A stretch of 64,000 nt of DNA. Origin: Parietaria judaica (lineage: Eukaryota; Streptophyta; Magnoliopsida; Rosales; Urticaceae). The stretch lies in contig OX940863.1 of the NCBI GenBank assembly GCA_954871525.1, positions 38,364,501 through 38,428,500 on the forward strand, in the 5' to 3' direction. Under the pieces are notes generated by a model. That model was not told where the DNA came from, ran no database searches, and was given only the letters and a program-made list of their open reading frames with translations. This document shows, piece after piece, positions 58,401-64,000 of the stretch. The translations under genes were made by a program, and so were the position numbers. Each line of letters begins with the position of its first letter. Position 1 is the first letter of the stretch.

Positions 58401-58689
58401 AGGCGCATGAGGTCTTCTAAAGTCATCTCCACCCACTCTTCGCACGCAATGACCAAGGTGCTGAGCAAGAGGCGAAGAATGTCGGGCCCCACTTGAGTAA
58501 TGGGAACCTCAAAGGCATAGAGGAATGCCAGAATGAGGTTAGGAATCGGGAGATGAAGACCAACGTGCTGAAAGAAGGATTCGTACAAGCAGATATAGCC
58601 CGCCGAGGGGTTATCGGCCAGTTCGCCGCGTAAACATTCTCCCGCGCAAAATACTTCCGCACGATGAGCTCCAGCATCGCCTCCTTCAT
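55447..58689 (-). pseudogene. Antisense ORF of the Tat element (plant gypsy-type transposon protein)
   Basis: A minus-strand reading of about 3.2 kb runs opposite to gag-pol. The N-terminus near ATG 58689 (MKEAMLELIVRKYFAREN) is followed, after a 1-base shift at about 58600, by LYESFFQHVGLHLPIPNLIL, LLSTLVIACEEWVEMTLEDL and KYFFVRVKSRTFGLNYANFP. This pattern fits the plant family annotated as putative gypsy-type transposon N-terminal domain (PF04195). Then comes a Pro/Ser-rich acidic middle (58000-56930, with another shift near 57500), then coiled-coil segments (56825-56619; LAYWVKELSFQLRQAQSALN from 56460) to the stop at 55447. The function of this family is unknown. At least three frameshifts or stops break it. 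Confidence 0.75.
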
Positions 58690-58850
58690 AAAGAAGGGGG
58701 AGATTAAGTAGCGAACAGTTTGCCGGGCACCATGCCGTGACCGGAGAAGCAGGTAGTGACCGGAAAACAAGAAGAAAGAAGGCTCGAAAAGGGAAAAAGC
58801 GCCGGAACGAAAGCTGCAGCGAAACAAACAAACAAGGAAATGACAGGAAG

Positions 58851-58866
58851 AGGCTATATATAGAGT
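58851..58866 (-). promoter_or_regulatory. TATA box for the antisense ORF
   Basis: The minus strand reads ctctatatatagcctc about 165 bp before the candidate ATG at 58689, a plausible independent promoter. Confidence 0.5.
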
Positions 58867-59361
58867 ACAAACCAAGGAGGAACACGAAGTGATGCGACTC
58901 GATCTAACGGCCCAATTTGAGAGCATTTGAAAAAAGCAACAGCCAGGATAAGAAGCCGTTACAAGTCCCCAGATGCACTCGAGTGCGAAACGACGCGCAT
59001 TAATGGGAAGAGACGTTTCCCCTGCCCGAGGTATGCGTAGCCTGCAGACTAGACCCAAGTGGGCCCCAGTGCCAGAGGACTGTCGGGTAAGACGATACGT
59101 CTCCGGCAAATGGTCGTCGACCAACTTGCCTTCAACAAAGTCTCATCGACCGAAGGTTCCCTGATAAAATCTCTTTAGCAGGATGTCCTCGACGGAGGCC
59201 CGCCGACGAGGCATCCTCGACGGAAGCTCGTCGACAAAATACCTTTGGCAACAGCTCGTCGACCGAGGTGTCCTCGACAAAACTCGTCGACAGAGTTACC
59301 TAGGCGAGAAGAACCTCCCAAGAAGTTTGCCTCTCATTTTACCAAGTGTCAAACACTTGAT

Positions 59362-59377
59362 AAAATGGGGGACTAAC
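59362..59377 (+). other. Polypurine-like tract of the Tat element
   Basis: aaaatgggggactaac directly precedes the 3' LTR start tgttaagg. Confidence 0.6.
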
Positions 59378-62300
59378 TGTTAAGGTCGGATTGGATCCCT
59401 TTTAACACTATGAGAGCCTCCAAGGTCGACCGATGGAGACCGAGAAGTGGATCCCCGAGCACGAACGAGACCCGATGAGGAGATCTGATGACACCAAGGC
59501 CCGACAAGGAGATTCGACGACACCAAGGCCCGACGAGGAAAGTCGATGAGACCAAGACCTGACGAGGAGAGTCGACGATGCTGGAATCGACATCGCATTA
59601 ACACCGATTTCTGGTCGTATCTGCGGATCTAGACTGAAAACAGTCACCGCCAACCTATAAGAAATTGTAATCATTGATTAAGTCACACGGTTTGACCTTT
59701 AAATTTTTTATTGAGTTAGTGTCCCATACCAATAACCTGTCAAACTGTCTGTTTCAAAATCAATTTACAATTAATTTTTCCGATCGTGATGAATTAATTA
59801 TTTTAATTTATTTCACTCGTTCTTGATTTTAATTCTAAGCCATGAGTACCAGTAAATAATTCTTAATCAATAACCTTGAAATCGTGTACCTTTTTCTTGT
59901 AGTCTCTGACACGGATCATGATTTTCTGAAGAACTTTCTGACTTCGATCTTCAATCCTTTTTGCGATTTCTGTGAAGAAGATGCTTCCAGAAGTCTTCCG
60001 ATGTATTATCCAAGACTACGTCGCCAGGAGGTGTTGGCTCCCACTGGATAAAACCCTAAGCTCTAAATTCGAAAAACCTGAGAGGAGCTCAGAGAAATTC
60101 GCAGAAACTATCTTGAGATAGAGAGATCAAAATCTAAGAATTTGAGTGTGTGTTTTTCGGTTTCAGGTGTTCCCTATTAGGGAATGGCCCAACCGCTTTG
60201 AAAAAATCTCTCAACCAACTGAGATTGATTTACTCAACTTGTTTGGAGATATTCACTCTAAGATTTGATTTAAATAATTAAATCAAATAAAGAATAAATC
60301 CAAAACAAATCTTTTTAGAAAATACCCTAAAAAAGATTCATTAAATCAAATCTTTATATTTTCAAAAGATTGATTTCGAAATTATAAATATATTTCGAAT
60401 TCATTATTTGATTTCTCTCTTTAAATATTTCTGATATAAATACCAATATTTAATTTCTCTATTTTTTTTTATTTAAATAGCAGTGTCATTTTTAGTCTAG
60501 GACTAAAAACTGTTATTATCATAAATCTCAAACCGTCTGTCAGAATTACACTATTCAAAAAGATAATTGTACCAAAATTTAATTTTCCACAACCCTAGGG
60601 ATGTCTTATAATTAAATTCAATCATCTTTTGCAGTTTCACTGGCATACCAAATTTTGGTACTTTTGCCACTATTTAGGGTAATCAGTAATTCGTGATAAT
60701 AATCACGAACCGAATCTGATTGGAGTATCCTATTCAAATGAAATATTTGAATATATTTGCGGTGTCATCCTCTATGGAGCTACAAAGGGGACTAATGGAC
60801 GTACACACTCGAGCTACCGTAAAAGCGTAGACTTTTACCAACCTCGATTACATTCCACTATAGCTCTTGGCTGAACTCTCAAGTGTGTATGATAATTATC
60901 TTCCTGAACACAGGTGTCCATCGATTCAATAAGATATCCTGTATGCTAGGTCTTCGTTTAATTATGACACTCATTAAAAGGGTGATATTTACCGTTCTGC
61001 CCTTTTTTATGACACTATCTTCTTCTTATGATTCTTACAAACTACTCACTCGAAAGATGATGAATCTAATGAGCTGATCATAAGTACTTATTTGTTTCCA
61101 TGAATCACAATAAGAATATCATAAAGATATTGTCCATATCTGCTATTGTGCAACTTATCCTGGTCAACCGTCTAATCCCAAAATAAAAGTATTAGGAGTA
61201 CCAAGCTGTACTCTGTAACGATTAAATCAAAGATTATATAAGTTGAACCGTAAAAATCCATAATGCTCAGGACGTCAACCTAATTCCATCTGATCATCTA
61301 AGCGACCCTATCGTGCTATCATCAGTGACAGACTTATTTGATGATTTCAGATGTGAGTCTAGTCCGTCCAATATGAAGACACTTCATACTTGATAAACTT
61401 AACAGTGCACGGACTACACTATGATCCGGTAATAGATCATCACCCAATTGTGATTAAGTTCATCAATGGTCGTTCACGCCTTAGAAATTCCCATTTCTAA
61501 TCTAGACCATGGACTTTTTTAAGTTCTTTATTCGTGACAGTCAAACCTCCTCACAAAAGACTATTTGTGATGACTGAGCACGATAGCAACATTAAAGAAC
61601 TATGGATCAAACATTCAATTAATATTATCTATTTACAATCCGAAGATAACTATACAAGATAACTTTAATAAGGACTATTCATTCTAGGCAAAGGACCAGA
61701 ATCTTATGTTAGCGGGATTAGCATCTGAATAGAGGGCATACAAAATATGTCCAACAGACGACACCAAGACCTGACGGGGAGAACCGACGACACCAAGGCC
61801 CGACAAGGAGAGCCGACGACACCAAGACCCGACGAGCAGAGCCGACGACACCAAGACCCGACGAGGAGAGCCGACGACACAAAGGCCCGACGAGGAGAGC
61901 CGACGACACCAAGACCCGACGAGGAGAGCCAACGACACCAAGACCCGACGAGAAGAGCCGACGACACCAGGACCCGACGAGAAAGAGTCGAGGAGACTCT
62001 GGCGAGACGAGACGTGCTCGCGATAGTAACAATGACAGTGACCGATGAGATAGGCATTTAATGCCTGAGGCTTCGATGGGACAAGCATTAAATGCTCGAG
62101 CACGCCGCGATGGGACGAGCATTTAATGGGGCCACATCGGAGGTAACCCCGAAGACTCGAACCACGCGAAAAGGAGATGCGCCAGGCTTTTGCCAGACAC
62201 ATGGGGGAACGAGCCGATGGGTCTCCGAAAAAAGCGGGAAAGTTGGCCTATAAAAGGGGAAGAAACACTCGTGTAAGAGGGGGATTGGGAGCAGAGAGAA

Positions 62301-62463
62301 GGCAGCGATATACTTGTAAAAGAAAGAAGAGCAAGATCGTCAATACAAAAGTCACATTATTTTTTCATATTTTCCTAGTTAATAAGCGAAAGGAACCCAA
62401 CTCTTCATTTAAGAATAAAAGTAATATTGTGATTGTTAGAGCGGTACGAATCGCCCTCTAACA
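59378..62463 (+). repeat. 3' LTR of the Tat element, interrupted by a solo LTR
   Basis: LTR parts 59378-59578 and 61757-62463, together about 903 bp. It holds the 29-bp minisatellite, TATA box (62248-62258) and the unoccupied hAT target ccccgaag at about 62147-62154. Confidence 0.92.
59579..61756 (-). mobile_element. Solo LTR (~2.2 kb) inside the 3' LTR
   Basis: Ends tgctggaatcg...atgtccaaca (TG...CA) with TSD gacga (59574-59578 and 61757-61761). It landed in the minisatellite, where gacga recurs, but the joined flanks restore an exact repeat unit. In reverse orientation it starts tgttggacat like the solo LTR at 50965 and matches 36001-36345. No coding domain. Confidence 0.82.
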
Positions 62464-62468
62464 ACTGT

Positions 62469-62607
62469 TATTGAGTTTTAGATAGTCTATTGGACTAATA
62501 AATAATGCTATTTAACACAATGTTTACGCACTAAGCTCAAGGTATAATACATTTTTACTCATAAAAAAGAAAAAAAATATTTGTAAAATATGAATATGAG
62601 TGATGAC
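62469..62607. other. Short spacer between the Tat element and the hAT derivative
   Basis: AT-rich; its last eight bases (gtgatgac, 62600-62607) are the candidate hAT TSD. The partner TSD is beyond the window. Confidence 0.5.
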
Positions 62608-64000
62608 TAGAGCTGCACATGAACAGGTCGCGACCAATCGCGACGGAAATCGCCAAAATCGCGAGTTGGCTGGTCGCGATGCGTCGTAGCTTGCCTGGTC
62701 GCGATGCGTCGCGACGTGGTCGCGATTTAGCGAGGAGGGGTGATTCTCGACCAAAAAAAGGGCTGCGGCAAAAGTTATTTTTTGTTTCCAATGTTTAATT
62801 TTATTAGTTTTTATCCGAATTTAAGTATTAAATTATTTAAAATTATTATTTAAACTTTATTTATTTCAAAATTAATATTTTAGTATGTTATTATTTTGTA
62901 ACATATTATTAATTTTGATTTATAAGTTAATTTTTAAGTTGTAATATATGTTAATAAGTATTAATGTGTACCATATTAATAATTATTAAAATTCTAAAAC
63001 AAATAAGTAAATATGATAAAACAAGATATTAAAAAAAAAGTTGTATTATTCATTGTGAATATTACAATATGGTGGAAGAAGTTGTAAATATTCAGTGTAA
63101 ATATTACAAGATGCCTCACTAAAACCTCTCTTGAAAAACCCTCCTTAGGGACATAAAACCAAGAGAGAAAAGAGCACATCATATTGGCGTTTACATTGCG
63201 TCACTCGGGGAACCAGTCGTTAAACCTTTGCGTCATAAGCTCTAGCTCGGTTGGCTCGGACCGTTGGGCGATGGTGGGGTTGCGGAACATCCAATCGTTC
63301 AACACCACCGCTTGCTCGAGGTGTGTGGGAGTTGTTGACGCCCTCCGGTCGTCGATTATATGCTGAGCCGAGCTGAACGCGCTCTCCGAAGCAACGCTGG
63401 AAATGGGGATGGACAGTATATCCCTCGCCATTCTCGCCAATATCAGGAATCATTCCCGTTGATTCTTCCACCATCCAATCACATCGAACTCGACGGGCAA
63501 TGGGCAACGGAGGCTTCACCGCTATCTTGATTGGAAGGTTGAGGAGAACCGCGGTTGTACACCCCGATATTTGAACCACGGATCGAGGGCGGCGTTTGAT
63601 AGTCGTCGGGATCGGCATCGTCGGGACGTTGAGTTTGGTCGGGATCGGCATCTTCGGGACCTTGAGGTTCATCGGGATCGGCACCTTCGGGACCTTGAGC
63701 TCCGTATTCGGCACCTTCCCGTAATATGAGATTGAAAAAAGGATCGTTATTTCCCCCCCTACATAGAGCCACCGCGTCGACCAACTCTCGGGGCACACGT
63801 TCGGGATTGGCGTGGTGCTGGGCCCGCGCCCGGACTAGACTAGGTCTTAGAGACCGTACTGTATCGTCGGGATAATCTGGATTGGGAGGGGAAGGGAATA
63901 TTTCTGACGGTAGCCTAACGGGAATGTAGCCGTCGGGACAAGGCTCTGATGTTCCCCCTTGTAGAAATTGGGGTTGCAAATTCCTGGCCGCCCTTCGACC
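62608..64000 (-). mobile_element. Internally deleted hAT derivative (partial at window edge)
   Basis: Starts with the same end tagagctgcacatg and subterminal tcgcgac array as the 41434 element, in opposite orientation. It matches that element's 3' flank and transposase C-terminus, then exon 1, but lacks the end of exon 1, the intron and most of exon 2. The copy continues beyond 64000. Confidence 0.92.
63201..64000 (-). pseudogene. Transposase remnant: exon 1 fused to the dimerisation domain
   Basis: Exon 1 (63510 to beyond 64000) is open across the G run (seven G, 63753-63759) and reads AREGAEYG-type sequence into SNQDSGEASVA. At about 63494-63507 it joins the C-terminal FDVIGWWKNQ segment through a short filler (gggcaatgggcaac, a local duplication). 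The catalytic core and BED finger are deleted. A TGA appears in the RER.FPIL region. The remaining C-terminus (ARMARDILSIPISSVASESA to the stop at 63201) is intact. No active transposase can be made. Confidence 0.88.

Larger units (their letters stand above)
40841..62463 (+). mobile_element. Tat-lineage Ty3/Gypsy element with three nested insertions
   Basis: Bounded by the TSD actgt (40836-40840 and 62464-62468). The 5' LTR starts tgttaaggctgg and ends ctcaaca at 46174; the 3' LTR starts tgttaaggtcgg at 59378 and ends ctctaaca at 62463. Without insertions the LTRs are about 895 and 903 bp and the element about 12.3 kb. The internal order is gag-protease, RT, RNase H, a second RNase H, integrase, tandem repeats and an antisense ORF. 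The second RNase H and the extra antisense ORF are hallmarks of the Tat lineage. Every coding part carries stops or frameshifts, so it is inactive. Confidence 0.93.

Noticed and set aside
62608..64000. An independent host gene related to BED-hAT domesticated proteins (DAYSLEEPER type)
   Set aside because: It has transposon ends and subterminal repeats, lacks the catalytic core, and carries a stop in the remaining C-terminal part.

Overview
This window is nuclear DNA of a flowering plant. It contains a seven-exon gene with GT-AG introns, LTR retrotransposons of plant Ty1/Copia and Ty3/Gypsy (Tat) type, hAT and Mutator-like DNA elements, a SINE, and no prokaryotic gene organisation. Most of it is transposable-element DNA, much of it nested. 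Element borders given as firm below rest on target-site duplications (TSDs) and terminal motifs read by eye from the sequence.

Layout. 1-2694: decayed end of a Tat Gypsy element that enters from the left edge (protease, RT and RNase H remnants, then its 3' LTR). 3245-3465: orphan exon of an AVT1-type amino-acid transporter. 4665-7056: hAT-like miniature element split by a 1.6 kb foldback Mutator-like MITE (5351-6982, 9-bp TSD). 7450-7548: a very short tRNA-derived SINE with a 12-bp TSD. 7680-8654: a second foldback element with a tRNA-like relic inside. 9217-15570 (minus): the one apparently intact host gene, a DHHC protein S-acyltransferase of the PAT16 type (284 aa). Intron 1 carries a gag-only LTR element (11552-13807) and intron 3 a foldback MITE. 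18828-24225 (minus): a complete, young Copia element with a single open polyprotein. 26047-31316 (minus): a young non-coding LTR element (LARD-like) whose interior is minisatellite arrays. 33398-40000: broken Copia pieces on both strands, one LTR of which is split by a 2.1 kb solo LTR (37812-39955).

40841-62463 is one Tat Gypsy element of about 12.3 kb, swollen to 21.6 kb by three later insertions: a hAT transposon in the 5' LTR (41434-45864), a solo LTR in integrase (50965-53710) and a solo LTR in the 3' LTR (59579-61756). The element is flanked by the 5-bp duplication actgt. It carries gag-protease, RT, two RNase H modules and integrase on the plus strand, a five-copy tandem array of about 114 bp, then a long antisense ORF with its own TATA box. 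The coding parts are closed mainly by stops that C-to-T changes of Gln or Arg codons would explain. 62608-64000 (minus, runs off the edge) is an internally deleted relative of the hAT element at 41434.

How the parts fit. The acyltransferase is the only plausible host function here, and its exons survive around TE-filled introns. The hAT pair looks like an autonomous element, or nearly so (one G short of an open first exon), and a Ds-like deletion derivative about 17 kb away. The TR-GAG-like, LARD-like and foldback elements lack their own replication enzymes and would depend on proteins supplied in trans. No wholly new gene system was recognised. The most distinctive items are the hAT pair with palindromic subterminal arrays, the antisense ORF of the Tat element, and the minisatellite-filled LARD.
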